DNA of 64,000 bases, from contig NC_059475.1 of the NCBI RefSeq assembly GCF_018139145.2, forward strand, positions 21,022,937 through 21,086,936, read 5' to 3'. Shown here in pieces: positions 26,416 to 36,473 of this stretch. How positions within the stretch are numbered: position 1 is the first letter of the stretch; every line of letters begins with the position of its first letter. Both the position numbers and the translations under genes were made by a program. This stretch comes from Gymnogyps californianus. Taxonomy: Eukaryota > Chordata > Aves > Accipitriformes > Cathartidae. The notes below the pieces were generated by a model, which searched no databases, was not told the origin of the DNA, and worked only from the letters and a program-made list of their open reading frames with translations.

Positions 26416-29400
26416 GTCTGATACCAGAGAGGTTAGTAATACTGCCTGGTGAAAATGACCCCTGCCCTGAAGGATATCTGTTGGAAGTGCTAATGGATCA
26501 CAGTACAATCTGGTGTCCAGAAACACCCTGCTATCAGAGTAGCTCCACGGTCTAATCTGGCCCCATCGTGGATGTCTCACATGAGGTTCTGACTCATGTT
26601 TGCCTGCACAGGTTTAAGACGGCACTAACTCTGGATGTACGACTGCTGGATGGGACAGTCCATGGCCCAAAATGCACGCAAAGGAGCGTACACCTGGCCC
26701 TCGTTCATAGTCCAACATTTCAGCTTCAGTTGCTAGTAAACGGGAATTTGAACTAAGGTATTAGTCTGTGAACTGGAGCACCCAGCAACTTCTCCCTTTC
26801 TGCCAACTGTGCTGCAAGGTGTGCTGCAAGGTGTGCTACTGCTGCAGCAGGGCTAGCAGAAACCTAAGAACAGTGGTATCTTAAGCTGCCCCAGAAAGAA
26901 TTTGTGAAGTTTGCCCATCTGAGTCCTTAAACTTGCCTCTATAAAATTGCTACAGTGGTTTTAATCATTCAGTTTCAATGAATACCTACAAATTATGCTG
27001 GGGAGACTCATTCTTGTAGATACAGCTCATGCCTCTGTGTTCTGCTGCATATTAGAACGGGAAGATGCTCCTTTATCTTATCTCAGAAGGACTTTCTTAT
27101 TACTGTGAGATAGTCTGAAGATGAAAGTAGCTATATGAATGAGAGGGTATGGACTTTTGCATTTGTATATGTGCACATACATATGTGTATGTATATATGC
27201 AGGGTTACATTTACATCTTATTTGCCACAGACTGATCTAGAAGCTCTTTGCAAACTGGAAGTGCTCCACCCTCCCTTCCTCCTACACACATATTTACACA
27301 TGCCTCAGCACTGGCATTCTTTGGACCCTCGGTGTTACACACGGGTTTGTCAATGCAGAACTGAAACTGTCAGAGCAGGTGAGACAGCAGGAAGCAGAAG
27401 CCATCATCTAGACTGGGACTGATCACATCCCGGAGCTAACCTTCTCCACCGGCAAGGGTGGCATGAGGTCTCTAGTAGCCCCACATCATCCAGCTCAGCT
27501 CGGCTAAAAGATTGCCCTCAATATTGTTTAACTTGGTGGTATTTGGGTTGAAACCACATGATGGAGAGTGAAGTTCGCAGGGAATGGAAACACAGGCTGA
27601 GCCCAAAAAATAACCAGTTGCCACAAAACCTCTCTGGCCTCTCAGCAGTTGAGTTTTGTGTAAGCTAGCACCCCAGCTGACTCTCCTGAGGTTACAGGAT
27701 GCTGTGTGACGAGATCACAGCCAGCAGTAGCACAGCTGCAGGCCAAGAACAAGGGAAGGAAGGCTAGTTCTTCAGGTCGGAGTTTTGTTGACACTGGCTG
27801 GTATTTTTCCATGATTGGTGTTTGGATGCTATATGCTAAAGGAGAGGCAGAGCTGGTTTGACAGATCCATGCTTGAGTTACGATGAAATTCCTGGAGCAG
27901 TGAAAATTTTCAGCTATGCGGAAATCTTTTGGTGTTGTAAACTGTGTTCAGAATGGCAGCAATTCTTCCCGGAGCCCTTAGCCATGAGCATGTGGATATT
28001 GACTTTAAGCAGAGGGCAGGATGGCACTGGATGAAGGTTTTATTCATAGGGTCCTCTGCTGCACACACCTATTTGATACAACAAAGGTAGAGAAAAGGCC
28101 CAAAGTTGAACTCATTTTTTTCTTCTCTCTTGTCTATAAGGGGTCCATAATCTATGAATGTGTCACTGAGAATGCAGATTTGTTTCAATAAGATGAACTG
28201 GCAGAGCACAATATGGCAAAGGCCAGTCCAGATAGTTGGTCTGAAAAGGTAGGATCACAGTCATTTAATAGTAACAGTTTCTTGCACTGTGAACATGTCA
28301 GCTTAGAACTTCATTATCAAATACTGCTGAAAAATATATATGGTTATATTTGGTTATACAGCAATCTGGAGCTACATGAGGAGAGCAGAATGAAGGTGAC
28401 ATATACATTATGAACTTTCAAATGTTATTCCATTACTGGAAATCCCGAATGTCACATTCATTTGGTTTACTGTGCTTTAAATAATTCATTCAGGAGAGAG
28501 TAAAAAAAAAAAGTCTTAAATCCTTTCAGATTCAGCTTAGAGTTGAGCTTTTGGGGTCAAATTTTGGGTGAATCCAGGCAAAACTTCCAAATTTTTCATG
28601 ACTTCCACCTGAAGTCACCCCACTCTGGTCAAGCCTCATGCAAAAGCTTCTGAAAGTGAGCAGGTTTCAGCAAATCTAGTGAAGCTGTGGTTTTGCACTG
28701 AAACCTAAAACTTAATGAGATGCACGCGTTTGTTGTTGTGCAAAGATCCAGTTGTGGCATATGGGCAGGCTTCAAGAAGCGTTCAGTGCAGTGTGTCTCA
28801 GCACACTGGGCTGCTAAATGTCAAACAAAAGAGCACAGGGACAGTGTATGGTGACAGCCTACATCTAGGGAAGAGCAGATTATTTTTTTTTTTAAATCTT
28901 ATTCCATGCATAGTTTTCATTTATCGTGAAGGATTTATCTTGAAACCTGTCTTGCTCATCAAGAAAACAGCACTACAAAATGAGAGAGAACTGGAAAGAG
29001 AGGTAATATTGAAAGCTACTACTGAGCCTGTGCAGCCTTGAGAATCAGGAGACACACTAAGACATCTGCAAAAGTGTCAAATGGAAATTAAAGGTTACTG
29101 GGACAATTAAACTGGAGGAGTAGAAAAGACTGCTCAACAGTGCAGACCCAGAAGTGTGAGGTAAGGCCATCGCGCTGTGTGAAGGTGGCGGAGGGCTAAG
29201 GCAGGGCATTTTGTGGAAAGTCTGGAAGTGCCAGAGGATCATGTATTCTTGCAAAAAATGTCATTTACCAGGGAAGGGCTCAAGGTGACAGCATGGAACA
29301 AAGGGAAAACAGTACAGAGATTTGTCCAGGGCTAAGAGGTTATTTCTATCAATAAGGGATATTAAAAAGTTTACTGACCAGATGGTCACGAAGCACAGCA

Positions 29401-29811
29401 ATAAAAAAGTTCATAAACAGCTACTTTGGTGAGTCTGACACTGGGAAAGGCCAGTACTAATACACTAAGTCAAAAGATCAAATGCAAATACAAGTGCAAG
29501 ATAAAGCTGCTGAAAAGATCACTCAGTGCACATAGCTGTATTGGTTAGGAAAAAGTTAACAGAATGAAATTTGGTGGAGGGCAGAAAAATTGGAAAGCAG
29601 AAAACAATACCAGTGGTGTGGCAATCAGCACAAATGATGTAAGAAACATGTAGAACTTATAACAGACCCAGGCCACTGTTAAAACATTTACAAAATGCAG
29701 GAAAATGTGCATAGTGAGCGAGGAAAGGGATTCCTCATGCAATGAGGAGGAGATGTTTTTAGGATTGTAACACAATGCAGCAAACTGAAAAGGATTTTCC
29801 AATTAAGAGTC
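26416..29811. other. Unique noncoding sequence with a possible second SINE relic
   Basis: No gene seen. At 26729-26785 the words CTAGTAAACGGGAATTTGAA and CTGTGAACTGGAGCACCC resemble, in order, the reverse complement of a MIR tRNA-related half (CTAGTAAG...GGGATTCGAACC...CTCCAGAG), but weakly. An alternating purine-pyrimidine AT-rich patch lies at about 27165-27200, with the perfect palindrome TATGTGCACATA inside it. From about 28950 the plus strand becomes rich in A and G, and this continues past the LTR at 29812. Confidence 0.5.
26808..26837. repeat. 12-bp tandem repeat, 2.5 copies
   Basis: TGTGCTGCAAGG occurs at 26808-26819 and 26820-26831, followed by a half copy TGTGCT. The copies are identical, so the duplication is probably young. 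Confidence 0.9.
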
Positions 29812-30343
29812 TGTCCTGGTTTCGGCTGGGACAGAGTTAACTCTCTTCTTAGTAGCTGGTACAGTGCTGTGTTTTGGATTTAGTGTAAGAATGATGTTGA
29901 TAACACTCTGATGTTTTAGTTGTTGCTAAGTAGCCCTTATCTTAAGCCAAGGACTTTTCAGTTTCCCATGCTCTGCCAGCAAGCAGGTGTGCAAGAAGCT
30001 GGGAGGGAGCAGAGCCAGGGCAGCTGACCTGAACTAGCCGAAGGGATGTTCCATACCATAGAATATCATGCCCAGTATATAAACAGGGGGGAGTTGGCTG
30101 GGAGGGGCGGATTGCGGCTCTGGCATCGGTCAGCGGGTAGTGAGCAATTGCATTGTGCATCACTTGTCTTTTTTTTGTTGTTGTTCTATTCTTTTTCATT
30201 ACAATTATTATTATTCTTAGTAGTGTATTTTTATTTTTACTTTAGTTATTAAACTGTTCTTATCTCAACCCACGAGTTTTACTTTTTTTCCTTTCCTCCT
30301 CCCCACCCCACTGGGGGTTAAAGGCTGGGGTTAAACCACGACA
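29812..30343 (+). mobile_element. Solo LTR of an avian endogenous retrovirus
   Basis: A 532-bp element runs from TGTCCTGGTTTCGGCTGGG to GGGGTTAAACCACGACA. It is flanked by a perfect 5-bp target-site duplication GAGTC (29807-29811 and 30344-30348). A TATA box TATATAAA sits at 30076-30083 and an ATTAAA poly(A) signal at 30248-30253, giving plus-strand U3-R-U5 order. It is roughly 90% like the copy at 58127 by eye. Compared with that copy it lacks a few tens of bases just before the end (the stretch ending ...GGTGCTTAGTTGC), where CTGGGGGTTAAAGGCTGGGG stands instead. It sits inside an A-rich sequence and no retroviral coding region is next to it. Confidence 0.92.
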
Positions 30344-33300
30344 GAGTCGCAAACCGCCCATCACTGGCAATAGCATGGTCAGCATAAGGCGAGTGTCAAA
30401 ATGGAAAAGTTAAAAACATACCTGCAAAGAACTGCTATTTGGAAGAACAGTGCCCAAGCTGGGAGAGTACAACCTGGCATTCAAATAGAAAGGGAAAATG
30501 TTAGAAGGTTAAGATGTAAGTCATCTAGCGTGGAGTTAAATGTGTATGTCCCTCAGTCTGATCAAGAGGCTACATGCCACTGTGTTTCAGAAGGACAATT
30601 TGGAGCCACACGTATGGGTGTTAAACAGACTCATGGCCTACACGGGAAGTTCCCTGCAGCATCCAACAGCAGATCCAGTGCTTGCAGGGCGTGCTGCATG
30701 ACAATTTCTGCAAGTTTTGAAAAAGAGGCTAGAAGTAAAGTTGTGCAACACGGTGAAGAATAAAAGAACCAATAGACTGGATTGACTCCATAGTGATCAG
30801 GGAAAGAGCACAGAGGACTTTTTGTGTGAACTCAGAGGAGCTAAACAAAAACAAATGAAAGGGAATGCTTTCACTTGTCCATAAGAAATAAAATCCATTC
30901 TGAGGTGGCATGAGCCAAAGTCTTAAGTAAATTGAATGCAATGGCAGGATTTTAATAGATCTCCTTGAACACAACTTGCTCCAAGATCCACACTTTGAGA
31001 GCAGCATTTGGCAGATACTGCATTCTTAAATGGCCTTTTTGAATATATTCAGCACAGTTCTTCTGGCTGCAGTATAATGGGCCCAAGTGCTATGTCTAGC
31101 AGAGAAGAAAATCTACGTCGATGGCCTAACAGACTGGGCAGCAGGGACCCTTACCTCCAGAACAGTAAAGGACAGGACTGGAAATTGTAAGAGCTTAGTA
31201 AACTTAAACCAAACAAGGCTGAATATCAATTTCAAAGAATGAAATCACTTCATTTGGAGGGTGAGACTGTTCTCAAAGGGAAATTTGGTTGAGGATGCAA
31301 AGACTCAAGCAATATTGAAGATACAATCTGAAACACACAGTCTGAAAAAAAATCTGAAACTGTTACTCATGTTCAGTTATGTCAGTAAATTCATACACTG
31401 ATGGTCATATAATTCAAAGGGCTTCTCCTTCACAATGTCACCCAATGGGTAGGCCACAACATGAAGGAATTGAAAGATGTCAAGGATGTTCTGACATGAA
31501 CATCACTTCTGAAATTTTTTTGACCCACAGGAAGACAGAAAACTATCCGTGGAGGCTGCCTACAGATACCAAAAGGAGGACAAAGAAAAGTACAGTCGTA
31601 GTGCTATGGAACAGGTTGTCAGTCTCACATGCACAGTAGCTGTAGACAAGATAAGCAAACAAATTGAAAAAGAGACGCAAAGTCTGGCGTATGGATGTAG
31701 ACATCTTCACAACTTTTCTGTATGACCTTATTTTCAAAACAGAGACATATGAAAGAGAGGAAAACAAAACAGAACAGTGGACTCCAGGGCACAAAAAAGG
31801 ACTTGGAGAAGTATGGCCAAAGATACATCCAAAACCAATACTTTGTGATCCCAGCAATGCAATGCAGGTCCTGCTTGGTAATGATAAATATGCATGACAG
31901 TATATGCTCCATCTGTCAATACATGGTCTGATGGTCTGGATCAGACATTTCACACCCATGATAAGGCCACTGTATCTCTGTTTCTCTGCGCATATGTGTC
32001 TGGAGTGTGAATTAGGTAGAAAAAAAAAGGCTGCAAGCTTGCTACAGGTTACAGAAGAAGACAAAGCTTCACCACTTCATCCTCCATTTTTCTACTGTAA
32101 AAATGAGCTCTTACTGGAAGGCTTTTGACAGGTGCACAAACCCTCATTGCCAACAAGGAAGGCAAAGGGGCACTGACCATGCTTTCCCCATTCATTTTCA
32201 TAGCCTGTTCCTGTGGCTAATTGTTGGGATAGAGCACAACACTAAACTGGCAGCCAAAATATCCTGTGACAGCCCTGATTCCTTTGATCATATGATGAGA
32301 AATTACTGGACTGAACAGCAGAAGAGCAATGACTATATCCAGAAGGAAGAGACAGAGAAGTTGCATTTCGGACATAGATCAATGAAGGCACAACAGAAAT
32401 GCAAGAAAAGCAAGCAAGCATGGACCAGTCCAGAAGAACAGAGATTGTTAGGAGAAAGGACTGAGAGTGCTCTGTGAACAATTTTCAATTTCATGGGAAA
32501 AGTTAGAATTCAAGTATTTTGCGAGGATGTGACCGACCTATGGCTGTATCATGTGAGAGGCCATGAGACTGGACTGGGGTGGATCATGCTGGGCTATCTG
32601 AATACTTAACTGATGAAGGAGATGAGCCAGTAGGAGATGCTGAGACAGATATCACCGGATCAGCCAGGAGTAGACTTGTAAGAACGTATCTTCCTGAGCC
32701 ATCCTGAGTTGCCATATGTGCCCAGCCCAGCCCCATCAGTCACATCCAATACTGAAAATTATAGATACCGTTGGCAGACTTAAATGGATATCAGCTGGCT
32801 GATGTGGCTCCTTGCATCTTGCTCACAATCATTGAAAAAGGTGAAAAAATGAACTCCACACATCTGAGTGCATGCCCAGGACAAGGAAAATGAGAACAGA
32901 TTCAGAAGCTGAAAATAATTCACAAAATTATTTTGTTATCTGTTCTGAAGCTGAATAATCTGTTGCTAGTATGGACTTCTCTAAAAAAGTTGCATAACAC
33001 AGCAGATTAGTAAGATTGGCTGAAAATCCCTAGGAGACTGACTGTGCCATACTTACCATTATTTTCAAGCAACGTGAAGCCTTATGGTATTTTATCTGTT
33101 ACGGGTTGCTATCTTACAGGTTTTTAAGTGAGAAAGGAAATTTGAAATGAGTTCTAAAAAGTAGTATGATTTGATATAGAACAGCAGTTCTTAATCTGTG
33201 GTCTATGAGACATCAGGAGGTGGGCTGCAAAGCATTTTCAATTTATTTTCTTTAAAACCCACACACACATATTCCACGCATTCAGATTGGGAAAATTACC

Positions 33301-35935
33301 TAAAATTTAGTAGCATCCTACAATATATCTCAAGAGCGGGTTCATTTCAAAAGAAAGGACTGTGCCTATAATAGCCCATTCAATTATTTTTGTAACAATT
33401 ACACCCACTGTACTTAAAATTACTTTGTTTTCATATGACCTGGCACAATGACGAAAAACAATGACACATGAGCACAATGACAAGTGCTTGTCCCAAGTAC
33501 CTCAAGTATTGTGTTATACGCTTAAGGGGTCAGTGGGGAATCTGATTCAAGGGGGGGAAGTTTTGCATGCTGACAGGACAGTGTGGGATTTAAAATCTGG
33601 TAAACCTTGGTTGCTGGCAAGGGAAGACTGGAGAGGTACAGGACAAGTTTTCAGGTTTTAAGTACAAAATTGGTGGAAGTTTCTGTTAGTTTATTTTGCA
33701 TGTAATTTCCATTTTTAGTTAAAGGTTCATCTGGAGATCAGTCTTGCCTGTCAAGCAAATACCACTTGTCACATTTCAACATCGCAATGTTGGGGTCTGT
33801 GCACAATACAGCGCTAATGGCTTAAAAAGAGCCTGGCAGTATGCATTTGGCTCTGTAGTGAAATTGTCTGCATTGTTTTGTGCTCTGCCTGGTAAGGTAT
33901 CCCACTGAGCACTTGCATGATGTCAGATTTCCTGTCGAGGAATTTACCTTTGTAAAGCTTTATGTCATTATGGCCATGACAGAGCAAGCTGTAGAAAAAG
34001 AATGCTTCTCATCCAAGGAACTCAATCAAGAGTCCTCTAACTTGTGATTCTTGAGTAACTGAATGATTTTTGGCTGTATCTTGATACCTTGAGAACAGCA
34101 GAGTAGAATAACTGCAGGATGAAGTTAACATGCTTTCTGGTTCTCAGAGGAGCTAGGGTGTGAGGCTCGCTTCACTACTACTGGTAAAGCTTGGTGAGAT
34201 TTTTGCATAAAAAGAATTGCAGAAGCAATAGCAACATGGCCATTATGTAAAGAACAGTACATATTTTGCATTGCTGAAGAGTTCAGAAAAAAACGGGGTT
34301 TCTGTAGGAGAGCCTAATTATGATGTATCAGTAGCAAAGACTAAAAGATAAAGACTTGGTGATGTAAATGTGGGGTTTTTGCATTGCTGTGAAGATGAGA
34401 TTGCTGCAGGGAACTGATTGTAGGTCCCTAAATTAGATCCTTCACTCCTATCTCAGCTTGGATCAGAGTGCCATAAGCCTGCTCAACTGTGTGTCTTCCT
34501 CTGTCTGCTCTGTATACCCCTGTATGCCTCTAAGACAAAAGGATCTGCCTCGTTTTTGGCCAAAGCTTGGAGTTCTGTTCAATTAGCAGCTCCAGAGGTG
34601 GCTCACTTACCTATCTAAGGACAGGAGAAGCTACAAGGAGAAGCTGAGAAAGATTTGGGGAGCAGGAATCCACAATGGACACAAGAAGCATTTTGTTTAG
34701 TGCTTTGTTACAGAATAAAACTCTGGCCTGAGAGATGCATGGGTGGAGTTGCAAGCCCTTCCTTGGCTGGAAACAGCATCCGGTTACATCTCCAACACAC
34801 CCTTCCTCCTTCCCTTGGTGCCAGGCAGTGTGGGGGCACAAGGGGGCTGCCACTGGAGGAGAGAGCTGTCCTTTGTAGGGTGCACCTGCAGGGAGTTCTC
34901 TCCAAAAGGGGCTTGGCTTTGGTGGGTGTTTAGGGACTGACTTCTTTGTGTGGACTTAGCAAATTTGAGCATGAAATTTGCTTCTGCCAGGACAGGCGGT
35001 ACTGTGTCAGGAAGATGAATTGTCTGCTAATGGCGGTCAGGGTTCCCTGCACCTTTCGCTGGAGCAGCTGGGCCTGGCCTTGGTGGCGAGCAGACTGAGG
35101 CCGGCCAGATCAGGGTAGGGGAGGTGCTACACACTTGTGCTCTTGAGTTGACAATCCTACTGCTCCTGCTTAAACAGGAATGCTCTAGAAATTGCTGTGC
35201 CATTATCTATCTTGTGCATCACCTAAAAGGCAAGCAGACTTGACAGCAAATGGGACCAAGCAATAAATAAACTTGCACTGTGTGACTTCATAGGTCAACA
35301 GGACAGGGAGGGGAGGAAAGGGGGAGGAGAAAGAAAACACAGCAACTTACAGCTTCATTTCAGACCCATTTCTCTCTCTGCCACAGTCAGACAGGTTCCT
35401 GCTTAAATCAGGCAACTCCATTTTTCATTCTGAATGAATCACTGCAATTCTGAGACAGAAATAATAAAGGAACTGTGTGTCTGTCTCTGCCACCCAAATC
35501 ATTATGACAGCACATCTGTGTCTAATGATTGCCAGTGGCATTTGCCTTTTGCAGGACTAGGGATAAAGAAACTGCCTCTGTAGGAAGTGGTGTGACGCAT
35601 TTTCTTTTCAGATGGGAACATCCCAGTCCCTAACAGAAGGTGAGGAGAGGGATTCATGATCCCTGGGCAGTTATTTCTAAGGATGCAGGAAGCAAAGCAC
35701 TATACACAGCTCTGTATTTGCCAAAACTATGGCAGACAGTCAGCCATTATGCTGCTTTCCCAAAGCACTTGCTTCCAGGGGGAGGGAGGGACAGGACACA
35801 AGTATTAAATTGTCAATAATCATTCTCAACTTCTCTTGCAAGACTGCAGGGACATCCATTTCTGTCTGCAAAGTGGGTAACTGCTCGAAGCCACAGCAAA
35901 TGGGCATGATGAGCATGTGTGATTGATTATGGGAT
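30344..35935. other. Unique or very old repeat-derived sequence, A-rich on the plus strand
   Basis: No gene is recognised. From about 28950 to 32500 (leaving out the LTR) the plus strand is rich in A and G and poor in T, as old LINE-like sequence often is, but I find no alignable element. The longest frame is 173 codons on the minus strand (31543-32064); it is rich in F, L, S and C, as expected from the antisense of purine-rich DNA, so I do not call it. A short stretch at 33182-33260 resembles a hAT end and is listed separately. The rest up to the CR1 shows nothing clear. Confidence 0.5.
33182..33260 (+). mobile_element. Possible end of a hAT (Charlie-like) DNA transposon
   Basis: CAGCAGTTCTTAATCTGTGG followed by TCTATGAGACATCAGGAGG and GGGCTGCAAAG resembles the terminal sequence of Charlie-type hAT elements (CAGYGGTTCTTAACCTGTGG, then GGTCCG...). 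I could not find the matching opposite end downstream, so this would be a truncated relic. The 3' limit is approximate. Confidence 0.4.
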
Positions 35936-35939
35936 GTGA

Positions 35940-36305
35940 ATACTCAAATACTGTGTTCAATTTTGGGCCCCTCACTACAAGAAAGACATTGAGGTGCTGG
36001 AGCACATCCAACAAAGAGCAATGAAGCTAGTGAAGGGTCTAGAGAACAAGTCTTATGAGGAGCGGCTGAAGGAACTGGGGTTGTTTAGTCTGGAGAAAAG
36101 GAGGCTCAGGGGAGACCTTATTGCTCTCTACAACTACCTGAAAGGAGGTTATAGTGAGGTGGGTGTTGGTCTCTTCTCCCAAGTAACAAGCGACAGGACA
36201 AGAGGAAATGGTCTCAATTTGCACCAGAGGAGGTTTAGATTGGATATGAGGAAAAATTTCTTCACTGAAAGGGTTATCAAGCACTGGAACAGGCTGCCCA
36301 GTTAA
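35940..36305 (+). pseudogene. C-terminal remnant of CR1 ORF2 (endonuclease/reverse transcriptase polyprotein)
   Basis: An open frame of 121 codons ends at the TAA at 36303-36305. It encodes the tail of the CR1 ORF2 protein downstream of the reverse transcriptase domain. The recognisable words are [46 protein letters not shown] and [20 protein letters not shown], in the order and spacing usual for CR1 (family equivalents are [41 protein letters not shown]). There is no frameshift or internal stop. The frame is closed upstream by TGA (35937-35939), where a typical copy would read on. No start codon belongs to it; the truncated insertion left a fragment without the endonuclease or the catalytic RT motifs, so it is a dead copy. 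Confidence 0.92.
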
Positions 36306-36440
36306 GTGGTTGAGTCACCATCCCTGGAGGTATTTAAAAGATGTGTAGATGTGGCACTTAGGGACATGGTTTAGTGGTGGATTTGGCAGTGTTAGGTTTA
36401 CGGTTGGACTCAATGATCTTGAAGGTCTTTTCCAACCTAA

Positions 36441-36473
36441 ATGATTCTATGATTCTGTGATTCTATGATTCTG
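36441..36473 (+). repeat. CR1 3'-terminal 8-bp repeat
   Basis: Four units, ATGATTCT, ATGATTCT, GTGATTCT and ATGATTCT, plus one base end the CR1 copy. This short tandem tail replaces a poly(A) tail in CR1 and is needed for recognition by its own reverse transcriptase (known for the family). It marks the exact 3' insertion boundary. Confidence 0.95.

Larger units (their letters stand above)
35936..36473 (+). mobile_element. CR1 LINE, 5'-truncated, intact 3' end
   Basis: This is the 3' part of a chicken-repeat-1 non-LTR retrotransposon. It contains the end of ORF2 (separate entry), then the typical 3' untranslated region with CCATCCCTGGAGG, GGACTCAATGATCTTGAAGG and TTTTCCAACC, and finishes in the 8-bp repeat tail at 36441-36473. 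CR1 copies are normally 5'-truncated because reverse transcription starts at the 3' end and stops early, so the 538-bp length is ordinary. No target-site duplication is obvious, which is usual for CR1. The 5' limit is set where similarity to the CR1 protein frame ends, after a stop at 35937-35939. The element cannot move by itself. Confidence 0.95.

Noticed and set aside
31600..31640. GGAACAGGTTGTC word resembling the CR1 GGAACAGGCTGCC segment
   Set aside because: Only about 13 bases match, and the surrounding CR1 landmarks (ORF2 words, 8-bp tail) are absent.
31543..32064. 173-codon minus-strand frame with hydrophobic stretches resembling a membrane protein
   Set aside because: The hydrophobic look comes from T-rich antisense of purine-rich DNA. 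There is no start context, homologous motif or splice structure. I kept only the skew itself as an observation.
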